Shown: positions 1 through 9,572 of the stretch, in pieces | Layout: each line of letters starts with the position of its first letter | Position numbering within the stretch: position 1 is the stretch's first letter | Assembly: GCA_947246015.1 (NCBI GenBank) | Contig: CAMXQE010000039.1 | Span: forward strand, 1-36,036 | DNA length: 36,036 nucleotides | Direction: 5' to 3' | Source of the DNA: an uncultured Lachnospiraceae bacterium | Lineage (GTDB): Bacteria; Bacillota; Clostridia; Lachnospirales; Lachnospiraceae | The notes under the pieces: model-generated | Seen by the model: the letters and a program-made list of their open reading frames with translations, nothing else | Told to the model about the DNA's origin: nothing | Database searches by the model: none | Translations under genes and position numbers: made by a program

Positions 1-178
1 ATGATGGCTGCAAAGCAGACAGAATTTACTCTGCGTGAAAAAGGTACTGGAAGGGTGGCAGCGGAACTGGAAAAAACAGCAGCCACCCATACAGTGCCCA
101 GAGCAAATGATGGCTGCAAAGCAGACAGAATTTACTCTGCGGGAAGTGGTACTGTATGGGTGGCAGCGGTACTGGAAT
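1..178 (+). repeat. Nested palindromic repeat upstream of uppP, with a partial second copy
   Basis: The segment at 1-70 is repeated at 107-175, about 106 bp apart, with the first 35 bases identical. Between them lies the opposite arm: 82-98 pairs with 148-164 over 17 bp with one G-U. Inside this, CAGAG (99-103) pairs with CTCTG (135-139) and CTGC (114-117) pairs with GCAG (121-124), giving one long nested hairpin. It opens with AAAAAACAGCAG (71-82) and ends with GCGGTACTGGAAT (166-178), 13 nt before the uppP start. Copies with the same ends but different interiors occur before prmA and trhP. The left half-copy suggests a tandem insertion or duplication cut by the window edge. Confidence 0.8.
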
Positions 179-191
179 AGGAGGAAACAGA

Positions 192-1016
192 ATGGTAGAA
201 ATATTAAAGGCAGTTCTGTTCGGTATTGTGCAGGGAATCACGGAGTGGCTTCCCATCAGCAGTACCGGGCATATGATTCTGCTGAATGAATTTATAGCGC
301 TGGATGTTTCACCGGAATTTTTAGAAGCGTTTCTGGTGGTGATACAGTTCGGCTCCATACTTGCAGTAGTGGTTTTGTTCTGGAAGAAAATATTTCCTTT
401 TGATTTCAGGCAGAAGCCATGTATAAAAAAAGATATTTTTATTCTTTGGTTCAAAATCGTGGTGGCATGTATTCCTGCTGTTTTAATCGGTATGCCTTTT
501 GATGATTTTTTTGAGGCCCATTTTTATAATTATGTATGTGTAGCCATTGCTCTTATTGTATTCGGCGTGCTGTTTATTTTGGTGGAGAACAGGAATAAGA
601 AAGTGAAGCCGAAAGTGACGGAATTGTCGCAGGTAACTTATCAGATGGCTTTCATAATAGGAATATGGCAGTTGATTGCCGCTATATTTCCGGGAACTTC
701 CCGTTCCGGTTCAACGATTATAGGAGCCCTGTTATTGGGGATATCAAGAACAGTGGCGGCGGAATTTACATTTTTCCTTGCTATCCCCGTCATGTTCGGG
801 GCGAGTCTGTTAAAACTGTTAAAATTCGGTCTGGTGTTCAGCAGTACGGAATGGACGGTTCTGGCGGTTGGAATGATTGTAGCATTTGGGGTATCGGTCA
901 TCGTAATCCAGTTCCTCATGGGCTATATCAAAAAGCATGATTTTAAAGTTTTCGGGTGGTATCGGATTGCACTGGGGATTCTTGTACTGGCATATTTTAT
1001 GTTGGCGGCAGCGTGA
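192..1016 (+). CDS. uppP: Undecaprenyl-diphosphate phosphatase UppP (BacA)
   Basis: Integral membrane enzyme that removes one phosphate from undecaprenyl diphosphate, recycling the lipid carrier for peptidoglycan and other wall polymers; in other species it gives bacitracin tolerance. The 274-residue length and hydrophobic profile fit the family. The two signature motifs are visible: Q14-x3-E18 running into PISSTGH (21-27), and PGTSRSGST (167-175), whose Arg and Ser residues form the active site. The ATG at 192 was chosen over one at 156 because AGGAGG (179-184) lies 7 nt upstream and the protein then begins directly with the first conserved helix. The gene stands alone, preceded by a palindromic repeat; no strong terminator follows directly. 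Confidence 0.95.
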   Translation: MVEILKAVLFGIVQGITEWLPISSTGHMILLNEFIALDVSPEFLEAFLVVIQFGSILAVVVLFWKKIFPFDFRQKPCIKKDIFILWFKIVVACIPAVLIGMPFDDFFEAHFYNYVCVAIALIVFGVLFILVENRNKKVKPKVTELSQVTYQMAFIIGIWQLIAAIFPGTSRSGSTIIGALLLGISRTVAAEFTFFLAIPVMFGASLLKLLKFGLVFSSTEWTVLAVGMIVAFGVSVIVIQFLMGYIKKHDFKVFGWYRIALGILVLAYFMLAAA

Positions 1017-1131
1017 GTGATAATGCAGTTCGTTCAGACAAGCGCCCGAACCTGTTTGGGTTCCGCCCGGTGTCAAAGGCTGAATTGTTACGTTTTTTTG
1101 ACACATTTCTATAATTTCATGCGTTCAAAAG
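1017..1131 (+). other. Intergenic stretch after uppP with two inverted repeats
   Basis: No gene is seen. GAACC (1054-1058) can pair with GGGTTC just downstream, and GTGTCAAA (from 1072) pairs with TTTGACAC (ending near 1104) around a 19-nt AT-rich loop that contains a T-run. This may help end uppP transcription, but it is not a classical terminator because the T-run lies in the loop. Confidence 0.35.
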
Positions 1132-1160
1132 TTGACAAGACAGCGAAATTGAGATACACT
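1132..1160 (+). promoter_or_regulatory. Sigma-A promoter for the DUF6465 gene
   Basis: TTGACA at 1132-1137, a 17-bp spacer, then TACACT at 1155-1160. The perfect -35 and ideal spacing predict a start near 1167 and a leader of about 155 nt before the ATG at 1324. Within the leader, CCGGTGG and CCTACCGG (about 1235-1258) form a small bulged hairpin. Confidence 0.7.
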
Positions 1161-1323
1161 AACTAGCGTAAACAAATTTATCAGCATAAGAAACGGCATG
1201 AACAGAGCATTTCTTAGTTTTAGAATTGTTTGCAGTCCGGTGGATGAAACCTACCGGTGGAGGAGATTAGAAAATTTATTGTTATGTATAATTGGGAAAA
1301 AGAGATCGAAAGGAGAAACACCC

Positions 1324-1794
1324 ATGGCAGAAAAAACAACGACTGTTAAATCCGCAGCAAAAGAAGAAGCAACAGTTAAGACCGCTGCACCTGCGGCGGA
1401 GACAAAGGCGCCGGAGAAGAAGGAAGAAGTAAAAGCAGAAGTAAAAAAGGAAGAAAAAGCTCCTGTTAAGAAAGAAACCAAGGCTGCTGCAAAGAAAACA
1501 ACAGCAAAGAAAACGACTGCAAAGAAGACAACAACCAGAAAGACCGCTGCGAAGGCAGAGGAAAAACCTGTTACCAAAAGTGCAGCAAAGAAAGAAGTTA
1601 CTCCTGTTGTACATTTACAGTTCAGCAACAAAGCTTATTCCATTGAAGACCTGCAGAAGATTGCGAACGATGTATGGAAATATGACCTGCACAATGAAGA
1701 AGATTATACCTCTTTGGAACTTTATGTAAAACCGGAAGAAAGCGTTGCTTATTATGTATTCAACGGAGATATTACAGGCCATTTCTTTATTTAA
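1324..1794 (+). CDS. DUF6465 family protein with Lys/Ala-rich tail
   Basis: A 156-residue protein in two parts. Residues 1 to about 98 are low complexity, rich in Lys, Ala, Thr and Glu, with repeats of the type AKKTTAKKTT similar to histone-H1-like tails. Residues from about 99 form a compact domain (VVHLQFSNKAYSIEDL to the C-terminal GHFFI) that I recognise as DUF6465 of clostridial proteins, function unknown. The ATG at 1324 was chosen because AAAGGAG lies about 8 nt upstream; the upstream extension back to 1198 lacks family character. The basic tail suggests nucleic-acid or polyanion binding, which is inference only. The gene has its own promoter and a strong terminator, so it is a single-gene unit. 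Confidence 0.8.
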   Translation: MAEKTTTVKSAAKEEATVKTAAPAAETKAPEKKEEVKAEVKKEEKAPVKKETKAAAKKTTAKKTTAKKTTTRKTAAKAEEKPVTKSAAKKEVTPVVHLQFSNKAYSIEDLQKIANDVWKYDLHNEEDYTSLELYVKPEESVAYYVFNGDITGHFFI

Positions 1795-1843
1795 AAATGG
1801 CGTGGAATGCTTTATATTTTTTAGCAGATATGCGGAAGCAGGA

Positions 1844-1910
1844 AAGATTATTTATAGAAGATTTATGGTTATAGAAGATTTATAGTTAAAAAAGATTTAT
1901 AGATAGAAGG
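1844..1910 (+). repeat. 17-bp AT-rich tandem repeat (three copies)
   Basis: AGATTTAT recurs at 1859, 1876 and 1893 with an exact 17-bp period, within units of the type AGAAGATTTATGGTTAT. A degenerate fourth unit may precede them. The repeat lies in the gap after the DUF6465 gene and codes for nothing visible. Confidence 0.65.
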
Positions 1911-1963
1911 GAATGCTTTGTGGGGCGCATTGAAATTCGGAGTGTCCAACATGGCATTCCCTT
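1907..1963 (+). repeat. Inverted repeat with 37-nt loop
   Basis: AAGGGAATGC at 1907-1916 is perfectly complementary to GCATTCCCTT at 1954-1963. It lies between the 17-bp repeats and the terminator before hrcA. No T-run follows, so its role is unclear. Confidence 0.5.
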
Positions 1964-2014
1964 TGGAATTTGTAATTTACCAAAGAGTGTTCCTGAGTCC
2001 TTTCCGTTTCGCAC

Positions 2015-2069
2015 AGTGTAAAACAGCGGTAAACCTATCACAGATTTACCGCTATTTTACACTTTTTTT
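2015..2069 (+). terminator. Rho-independent terminator before the hrcA operon
   Basis: The 19-base arms at 2015-2033 and 2045-2063 pair with one mismatch around an 11-nt loop and are followed by a T-run to 2069. It isolates the heat-shock operon from upstream transcription. The 3' arm starts with A-rich complement, so it may act on both strands. Confidence 0.85.
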
Positions 2070-2081
2070 ATAATTAATGTG

Positions 2082-2110
2082 TTGACATTCCTCTTCCTAA
2101 GTGATATTTT
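2082..2110 (+). promoter_or_regulatory. Sigma-A promoter of the hrcA-grpE-dnaK-dnaJ operon
   Basis: TTGACA at 2082-2087, a 17-bp spacer and TATTTT at 2105-2110 predict a start near 2117, just ahead of the CIRCE operator. Confidence 0.8.
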
Positions 2111-2124
2111 ATGGTAAGAAGATG

Positions 2125-2151
2125 TTAGCACTCTTAAACGTCGAGTGCTAA
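2125..2151 (+). promoter_or_regulatory. CIRCE operator (HrcA binding site)
   Basis: TTAGCACTC (2125-2133), a 9-nt spacer and GAGTGCTAA (2143-2151) match the classical CIRCE inverted repeat exactly. HrcA, encoded immediately downstream, is the known repressor; release on heat stress induces the operon. The site overlaps the start of the transcript. Confidence 0.97.
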
Positions 2152-2172
2152 TAAAGCAAAGGAGGATGATGG

Positions 2173-3216
2173 ATGCAGTCGTTGGATGAAAGAAAAATGA
2201 AAATATTGCAGGCCATTATCCGTAATTACCTTGAGACCGGAGAACCGGTAGGCAGCAGGACGATATCCAAGTATACGGATTTGAATCTGAGTTCCGCCAC
2301 CATACGGAATGAGATGGCTGATTTAGAAGAGCTGGGATACATTCTCCAGCCTCATACCTCCGCTGGAAGGATTCCGTCGGATAAAGGTTATCGCCTTTAT
2401 GTGGATCAGATGATGGAGGAAAAAGAGCGGGAAGTAGAGGAAATGAAAGAGCTCCTGCTGGAGAAGGAAGATAAGATGGACCATCTTCTGAAACAGGTCG
2501 CAAAGGTGCTGGCGCAAAATACGAATTATGCCACTATGATTTCCGCTCCGCAGACACATCGCAACAAGCTGAAATTTATACAGCTGTCAAGAGTGGATGA
2601 ACGGCAGCTGCTTGCCGTAATCGTGACGGAAGGCAATATCATAAAGAACAGCATCCTTCAGGTGGAGGAGGAACTGAGCGACGAGACACTGCTGAAACTG
2701 AATATTCTTCTGAATACGCATCTGAACGGTCTGTCCATAAGTGAGATTAATCTGGGTATGATAACCGCTATGAAGCAGCAGGCGGGAATACACAGTTCCA
2801 TAGTAGGGAATGTGATTGATGCGGTGGCCGAAGCCATTAAGGCGGAAGAAGATTTGGAGATATATACCAGCGGTACGAATAATATCTTCAAGTATCCGGA
2901 ACTCGCCGATAATCAGAAAGCCAGCGAATTAATCAATACCTTCGAGGAGAAGCAGATGCTGAACAGTCTGGTGGAGGAAACCCTGTCAGATGAGAACAAT
3001 ACAGGGATTCAGGTATACATCGGTGACGAGACTCCGGTACAGACTATGAAAGACTGCAGTGTTGTGACAGCGACTTATGAATTAGGCGAGGGAATGAAGG
3101 GAACGATTGGTATTATAGGGCCGAAGCGTATGGATTACGATAAGGTGGTAGGGACGTTGAAAACCCTGATGCATCAATTGGATGATTTATATAAAAAAGA
3201 GAGTAGACAGGAATAA
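2173..3216 (+). CDS. hrcA: Heat-inducible transcription repressor HrcA
   Basis: Repressor that binds CIRCE and switches off chaperone genes when the chaperonin is free. It is 347 residues, normal for the family. The N-terminal winged helix is recognisable (LDERKMKILQAIIRNYLETG, then PVGSRTISK and SATIRNEMADLEELGYI), followed by HTSAGRIPSDKGYRLYVD, a hallmark of HrcA, then the dimerisation and inserted domains. The ATG at 2173 lies 7 nt after AGGAGG (2160-2165). It is the first gene of the operon behind CIRCE, the usual clostridial arrangement, and ends 8 nt before grpE. Confidence 0.97.
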   Translation: MQSLDERKMKILQAIIRNYLETGEPVGSRTISKYTDLNLSSATIRNEMADLEELGYILQPHTSAGRIPSDKGYRLYVDQMMEEKEREVEEMKELLLEKEDKMDHLLKQVAKVLAQNTNYATMISAPQTHRNKLKFIQLSRVDERQLLAVIVTEGNIIKNSILQVEEELSDETLLKLNILLNTHLNGLSISEINLGMITAMKQQAGIHSSIVGNVIDAVAEAIKAEEDLEIYTSGTNNIFKYPELADNQKASELINTFEEKQMLNSLVEETLSDENNTGIQVYIGDETPVQTMKDCSVVTATYELGEGMKGTIGIIGPKRMDYDKVVGTLKTLMHQLDDLYKKESRQE

Positions 3217-3224
3217 AGAAAGGG

Positions 3225-3923
3225 ATGAGCGAATTGGCAGAGCAGAAAGACAGAAATCATATGGAAGAGGCACAGGAGAGCGCTTCTGCGGATAGTATAG
3301 CAGAAGGAACTGTGGAAGAACGGATGGCAGAAGAGGCGGACTGCACAGAGGAAACAGGCAGCGCAGAGGAAACAATAGAGAATACTGCAGAGGATGAACC
3401 GGCCGGGACAGAATCCGGGGAAGCGGCAGGGGCGGCGGATGGCAAGTCGTTTTTCAAGAAGAAAGCGAAAACGGATAAGAAACAGGACGCGATGAAACAG
3501 AAAGTGGAAGAACTGGAAGACAGAGTGAAGCGTCAGATGGCGGAATTCGATAATTTCAGAAAGCGTACGGATAAAGAAAAGACAGCGATGTTTGAGACAG
3601 GAGCGAAGAGCGTCATTGAGAAAATCCTTCCGGTGGTGGACAATTTTGAGAGGGGTCTTGCAACGATTCCCGAAGAGGAAAAAGGAAACGGTTTTGCGGA
3701 CGGTATGCAGATGATATATAAGCAGCTGATGACGGAACTGGATAATCTGGGAGTGAAGCCGATAGAGGCAGTAGGGCAGGAATTCAATCCGGATTTCCAC
3801 AATGCTGTGATGCAGGTGGAGAGCGAAGAGTATGAATCCGGCTTTGTGGCGCAGGAGCTTCAGAAGGGTTATATGTACAGAGACAGTGTGGTAAGACACA
3901 GCATGGTAGCGGTTGTGAATTAG
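3225..3923 (+). CDS. grpE: Nucleotide exchange factor GrpE
   Basis: Dimeric cochaperone that speeds ADP release from DnaK. The protein has 232 residues. Residues 1 to about 85 form an unusually long acidic, Ala/Glu-rich disordered tail. After that comes the coiled-coil (KQKVEELEDRVKRQMAEFDN), the conserved FRKRT and the beta-wing domain ending in VVRHSMVAVVN. The coding region starts 8 nt after the hrcA stop with a GAAAGGG ribosome site, so it is translated from the same transcript. Confidence 0.96.
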   Translation: MSELAEQKDRNHMEEAQESASADSIAEGTVEERMAEEADCTEETGSAEETIENTAEDEPAGTESGEAAGAADGKSFFKKKAKTDKKQDAMKQKVEELEDRVKRQMAEFDNFRKRTDKEKTAMFETGAKSVIEKILPVVDNFERGLATIPEEEKGNGFADGMQMIYKQLMTELDNLGVKPIEAVGQEFNPDFHNAVMQVESEEYESGFVAQELQKGYMYRDSVVRHSMVAVVN

Positions 3924-4002
3924 TATATAATGGTTTTTATTATATAGAGATAAGTTTTACAGTGGTGAACATTTTAACAAATTATCTTATAGTATCATTT
4001 AG

Positions 4003-5880
<1,878 letters not shown>

Positions 5881-5902
5881 GGTGTATGAGATTAAGGGGG
5901 AC

Positions 5903-5983
5903 GGACTCCGGTAAACGGAGTCCGGGAATTTCCCGGTTTCACGTAAAAGAATGGTTTACGGAGAGCCATTCTTTAAATTACGT
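5903..5983 (+). promoter_or_regulatory. Three hairpins in the dnaK-dnaJ gap
   Basis: GGACTCCG (5903-5910) pairs with CGGAGTCC (5916-5923). CCGGGAA pairs with TTCCCGG across 5922-5936. ACGTAA plus AAAGAATGG (5941-5954) pair with CCATTCTTT and TTACGT (5966-5983). None has a proper T-run, so they look more like mRNA stability or processing elements, or leaky attenuation between dnaK and dnaJ, than full terminators. Confidence 0.6.
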
Positions 5984-6032
5984 TAAGGATTTGTATTATG
6001 AACAGATAAAACAAAGTTAAAAGGAGTCAGTT

Positions 6033-7193
6033 ATGGCAGAGCAGAAAAGAGATTACTACGAGGTACTCGGCGTAGAGAAAAATGCGGATGAAGCTGCGAT
6101 AAAAAAAGCATACCGAGTTCTGGCCAAGAAATATCATCCTGATATGAATCCGGGCGATAAGGAGGCAGAAAAGAAATTTAAAGAAGCCTCGGAAGCGTAT
6201 GCCGTACTTAGCGATCCGGAAAAGAAGCGTCAGTATGACCAGTATGGCCATGCAGCTTTTGAGGGCGGAGCCGGGGGATTTGGCGGTTTCGATTTTAACG
6301 GTGCAGATTTCGGAGATATTTTCGGAGATATATTTGGTGATTTCTTTGGCGGCGGACGCAGAGGCAGCAGGGGAAGCAGCGGCCCCATGAAAGGGGCAAA
6401 TATCCGTACCAGCGTGCGCATTACCTTTGAGGAAGCTGTGTTTGGCATAGAGAAGGAATTGGAACTTACTTTAAAGGATGAATGTACATCCTGTCATGGC
6501 ACCGGCGCCAAACCGGGAACCAGTCCCGAAACATGTCCGAAGTGCGGCGGAAAAGGGCAGGTGGTATTTTCCCAGCAGTCGTTCTTTGGTACGGTGAGGA
6601 ATGTGCAGACCTGTCCGGACTGTAATGGAACCGGTAAGATAATTAAGGATAAATGTCCGGACTGCCACGGGAGCGGTTATATAGCAAATAAAAAGAAGAT
6701 TCAGGTATCCATTCCGGCGGGCATTGATAACGGACAGAGTGTCCGGATTAGGGATAAAGGCGAGCCGGGCAGCAACGGCGGGCCGAGAGGAGACCTGCTC
6801 GTTGAAGTAATTGTCGGCAGGCATCCGGTTTTCCAGCGTCAGGATTACAATATCTATTCCACTGTGCCGGTATCTTTTGCAGTAGCGGCATTAGGCGGTG
6901 AGATTGTGATTGATACGGTGGATGGGAAAGTGATTTATGAAGTAAAAGCGGGAACGCAGACCGATACAAAAGTGCGCCTGAAAGGAAAGGGTGTGCCTAC
7001 CCTGCGGAATAAGGATGTGCGCGGCGACCATTATGTAACCCTTGTAGTGCAGGTGCCGGATAAACTGTCCCATGAAGCAAAAGAATTGCTGAAGAAATTT
7101 GATGCAGAGACGGGGGATACCCTTAACGCAGCAAAAAACAGCGGTTCGGACGGAAATGAAACAAAGGATAAGAAAAAGAAATTTTGGAAATAA
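6033..7193 (+). CDS. dnaJ: Chaperone DnaJ (Hsp40)
   Basis: Cochaperone that delivers substrates to DnaK and stimulates its ATPase. It is 386 residues. It has the J domain with HPD at 35-37, a Gly/Phe region, and four zinc-binding CxxCxGxG repeats ([32 protein letters not shown]). The C-terminal substrate-binding domains follow. AAAGGAG lies 7-8 nt before the ATG. The last codons (Phe-Trp-Lys-stop) are the first unit of a 15-bp tandem repeat that continues after the stop. Confidence 0.98.
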   Translation: MAEQKRDYYEVLGVEKNADEAAIKKAYRVLAKKYHPDMNPGDKEAEKKFKEASEAYAVLSDPEKKRQYDQYGHAAFEGGAGGFGGFDFNGADFGDIFGDIFGDFFGGGRRGSRGSSGPMKGANIRTSVRITFEEAVFGIEKELELTLKDECTSCHGTGAKPGTSPETCPKCGGKGQVVFSQQSFFGTVRNVQTCPDCNGTGKIIKDKCPDCHGSGYIANKKKIQVSIPAGIDNGQSVRIRDKGEPGSNGGPRGDLLVEVIVGRHPVFQRQDYNIYSTVPVSFAVAALGGEIVIDTVDGKVIYEVKAGTQTDTKVRLKGKGVPTLRNKDVRGDHYVTLVVQVPDKLSHEAKELLKKFDAETGDTLNAAKNSGSDGNETKDKKKKFWK

Positions 7194-7286
7194 AAATTTT
7201 GGAAATAAGAGTTTTGGAAATAGGAATTTTGGAATCAAAAGTTTTGGAAATAGGAATTTTGGAATCAAAAGTTTTGGAAATAAAAA
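7182..7286 (+). repeat. Seven 15-bp tandem repeats starting at the dnaJ stop codon
   Basis: Units of the type TTTTGGAAATAAAAA repeat seven times with an exact 15-bp period (7182, 7197, 7212, 7227, 7242, 7257, 7272). Two unit classes alternate, one with GGAAATAGGAA and one with GGAATCAAAAG. The first unit encodes the last residues and stop of DnaJ. Because 15 is divisible by 3, the array is open in the other two frames and would read as pentapeptide repeats such as NFGNK. Confidence 0.95.
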
Positions 7287-7287
7287 T

Positions 7288-7315
7288 TTCGGGCAGGGAA
7301 ATTTTTCTCTGCCCG
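7288..7315 (-). terminator. Terminator between dnaJ and the DUF3048 gene
   Basis: CGGGCAG (7290-7296) pairs with CTGCCCG (7309-7315), with GGAAA/TTTCT extending the stem inward through one G-U. On the minus strand the hairpin is followed by GAAATTTTTA, so it best serves the convergent lipoprotein gene. It may also stop the dnaJ transcript. Confidence 0.75.
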
Positions 7316-7334
7316 ATTCATGTTCCTATTGGAT

Positions 7335-8564
7335 TTATCGATATTCCACAAATTCCTCATATTCGTCCCAGATGTTGCAAATCCAGGTTTTTCCCTGATT
7401 GAAAATAATTTCTTCGCCGTTTTTGTCATAGAATTTTGCAGGGGTGGCATCGCCGTCATAGCGTTCCCATGTTCCTTCTATGACTTTACCGTTCGTGAAC
7501 ACAAGAGCCTTTCCTTCTCCATGGACACCAAAGGCCAGATAATCTTTTTTGTCCCGTACCTCACCGTGGCAGTATTGGAATACTACGTTGGAGACGGTAA
7601 GCTGGCTGCTGTCGTATTCGTCTATCTGTTTTTTCCCATCCTGATAACGGTAATAGAGGTTGTCTTTTTCATTGTATTCGAAATAAGGATTGTATACACC
7701 GTAACCGCCTTTATTGGAGGTACGTCCGCCGGGATAGATGGAAACGGCATCTTTTTCTTCTTCATATTCGGCACGGAATCCGTCGTCTGCAAAGGTAAAG
7801 GGCGGAACATACGCATCATCGTAGGCGGTTTCGTATTTCTGCCGTTTGATTGCTTTTTCCAGTCCGTCGATAAACATATAGCCTGTAAATTCAGTGGCAT
7901 ATCCCGGCCGTTTGATTCTGCCGAAAGCTTCGTCCGACGGGTTGTGGATACCTTCTACCGCAGCGCTGATGTTCTGTACCGTGTCACGGCTCAGAAGTTC
8001 TTCCACATAAGGGCGTGCCAGCCCCCAGTTGCAGTAAATTGCTTCATATCCCATAGCTACATATACGAAGTAGTCACGGCTGCTCCGTATGGGGCCGATG
8101 TGCTCTAACTCATTATAGTCTTCAAAAACGGCCATAAGGCGTGTAATCCGGCCTTCCACCGGAGCTTCATAGATGATGGATGCTTTGGAAAGCCCGTATT
8201 GGGGCATTGCAGGAGCATTGTTGGGAATCATCACAGCGATGGGACGGCGTGTGGCTTTCTCTTCGTCCAGCCATTCTCCGGTGAGATAACTTTGGATTTT
8301 TCCATTTACGGTTTTTCTCGTCTCTATGATGGGGAGACTGTCTTCTGACTCCGTCTCTTCCGCTGTTTCATCCGCGGTCTCCGGCAGGATGGGTTCTTCG
8401 GGAAAAGTCTGTTGGGCAGCATCGTCAGGCGCTTCGTTTACTTCACCCAGCGGTACTTCGTCCGCAGTGTTTTCTCCGCAGCCATTTAAAAGAAGAGAAC
8501 CGGAAAAAACCGCCATGCATATCATACCTATTGAAAATAATAATTTTATTTGTCTGTTTTCCAT
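7335..8564 (-). CDS. DUF3048 (YerB-like) lipoprotein
   Basis: A 409-residue secreted lipoprotein. The N-terminus has a basic start, a hydrophobic segment and a lipobox ending LLNGC near residue 29, followed by an acidic Glu/Thr/Pro-rich linker up to about residue 75. The rest resembles the DUF3048/YerB family: RPIAVMIPNNAPAMPQYGLS, then EAPVEGRITRLMAVFEDY and HIGPIRSSRDYFVYVA are typical. The biochemical role of this family is not established. GAGGAAG lies just before the ATG. It is transcribed toward dnaJ from its own promoter. Confidence 0.9.
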   Translation of the reverse strand: MENRQIKLLFSIGMICMAVFSGSLLLNGCGENTADEVPLGEVNEAPDDAAQQTFPEEPILPETADETAEETESEDSLPIIETRKTVNGKIQSYLTGEWLDEEKATRRPIAVMIPNNAPAMPQYGLSKASIIYEAPVEGRITRLMAVFEDYNELEHIGPIRSSRDYFVYVAMGYEAIYCNWGLARPYVEELLSRDTVQNISAAVEGIHNPSDEAFGRIKRPGYATEFTGYMFIDGLEKAIKRQKYETAYDDAYVPPFTFADDGFRAEYEEEKDAVSIYPGGRTSNKGGYGVYNPYFEYNEKDNLYYRYQDGKKQIDEYDSSQLTVSNVVFQYCHGEVRDKKDYLAFGVHGEGKALVFTNGKVIEGTWERYDGDATPAKFYDKNGEEIIFNQGKTWICNIWDEYEEFVEYR

Positions 8565-8603
8565 TTGTTTCTTCCTCGCAATTTAATTATATATCCATAG
8601 CAT

Positions 8604-8633
8604 ATTATAAAATAAAGCGTCGGCTTTTGTCCA
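8604..8633 (-). promoter_or_regulatory. Minus-strand promoter of the DUF3048 gene
   Basis: Read on the minus strand: TGGACA (8633-8628), 18-bp spacer, TATAAT (8609-8604), predicting a start near 8597, about 33 nt before the ATG. Confidence 0.65.
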
Positions 8634-8732
8634 TGCAGTAAATTTCCCATAACAGTAAATTAATGTTACAATAAAAATTATTTTGTCTATACCAAAAAGG
8701 TCTTTTTGTAAAATCCGGTTTGTAATAAAAAG

Positions 8733-8761
8733 TTGAAATATAGCTATATATGAAATATAAT
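8733..8761 (+). promoter_or_regulatory. Sigma-A promoter of the glycosyltransferase pair
   Basis: TTGAAA (8733-8738), a 17-bp AT-rich spacer and TATAAT (8756-8761). The predicted start is near 8768. The short leader includes a TCCCG-TAAT-CGGGA hairpin near 8780-8794. Confidence 0.75.
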
Positions 8762-8831
8762 AGATAAATGACTGAAAAAATCCCGTAATCGGGAGACAGG
8801 TATAAAATAGTAAGAAAGTGGAGTAAAGATA

Positions 8832-9572
8832 GTGGACATACTTTATATTGTAATTCCGGCTTATAATGAAGAGGAAAATATCCGGAATGTAATTGATGAG
8901 TGGTATCCGGTTATTGAAAGATATCGGGGGAGTGGAAATTCGCGGCTGCTGGTTATAGATGACGGGAGCAAAGACGGAACTTACAATATCTTATGTGAGA
9001 TGAAAAAGAGCAGACCACTGCTGGAGGTACTGACCAGAGAAAACGAAGGGCATGGCGCAACGTTGCTGTTCGGCTATTGTTATGCCATAGAACACGGGGC
9101 GGATTATATTTTTCAGACAGATTCAGATGGTCAGACGAGACCGGAGGAATTTCCGGCTTTTTGGGAAAAAAGGAAATCTTATGATATGGTCATCGGATAT
9201 AGGAATAAGAGGCAGGATGGGTGGAAGCGTATTATAGTCACGAAAGTCTTAAAATTGGTAATAAGATTTTGTTTTGGTGTATCAGTAAAGGATGCCAATA
9301 CTCCGTTTCGTTTGATGAATGCCAGGATATTGAAAGAAGAGCTGCCATATATACCTGAACGGTTTAATTTATCCAATGTATTGATTTCTGTAATTTATGA
9401 GAAAAAGAAGAAGAGGGTATTATACATACCGATAACGTTCCGGCCGCGTCAGGGAGGGGTAAACTCTATTAATATGAAGAAAATATACGGCATAGGTATT
9501 CAGGCGGTTAAGGATTTTGCAGCTTTGAATAAAGCTTTGGGGAGATGGGAGAGAAATTACCATGAATATTAG
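8832..9572 (+). CDS. Family 2 glycosyltransferase (polyprenyl-phosphate sugar synthase-like)
   Basis: A 246-residue GT-A fold enzyme. IVIPAYNEEENI opens the nucleotide-binding half; DDGSKDG (43-49) and DSDGQ (97-101) supply the acidic residues that bind the metal and sugar nucleotide. The length and the absence of C-terminal membrane helices resemble dolichyl-phosphate mannose/glucose synthases that load a sugar onto a polyprenyl phosphate at the inner membrane face. It starts with GTG at 8832 behind a GTGGAG site. Its end overlaps the next gene by 11 nt, so the two are translationally coupled. That partner is a membrane glycosyltransferase that could use the lipid-linked sugar. The sugar cannot be read from the sequence. 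Confidence 0.88.
   Translation: MDILYIVIPAYNEEENIRNVIDEWYPVIERYRGSGNSRLLVIDDGSKDGTYNILCEMKKSRPLLEVLTRENEGHGATLLFGYCYAIEHGADYIFQTDSDGQTRPEEFPAFWEKRKSYDMVIGYRNKRQDGWKRIIVTKVLKLVIRFCFGVSVKDANTPFRLMNARILKEELPYIPERFNLSNVLISVIYEKKKKRVLYIPITFRPRQGGVNSINMKKIYGIGIQAVKDFAALNKALGRWERNYHEY

Noticed and set aside
1251..1631. Long minus-strand open frames opposite the DUF6465 gene
   Set aside because: They are the antisense of the Lys/Ala-rich repeats and give Phe/Val-rich low complexity; no ribosome site.
3174..3899. 241-codon minus-strand frame opposite grpE
   Set aside because: It lies wholly over grpE, with composition typical of antisense shadow and no recognisable domain.
7182..7286. CRISPR-like array
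   Set aside because: The units are contiguous with no spacers, only 15 bp, and start within dnaJ.
7099..7398. Open frame with NFGNK-type repeats over the dnaJ end
   Set aside because: Out of frame with dnaJ, no ribosome site; openness follows from the 15-bp period. Kept only as a repeat.
7320..8108. 262-codon plus-strand frame opposite the DUF3048 gene
   Set aside because: Shadow of a well-supported lipoprotein gene; no start signals.
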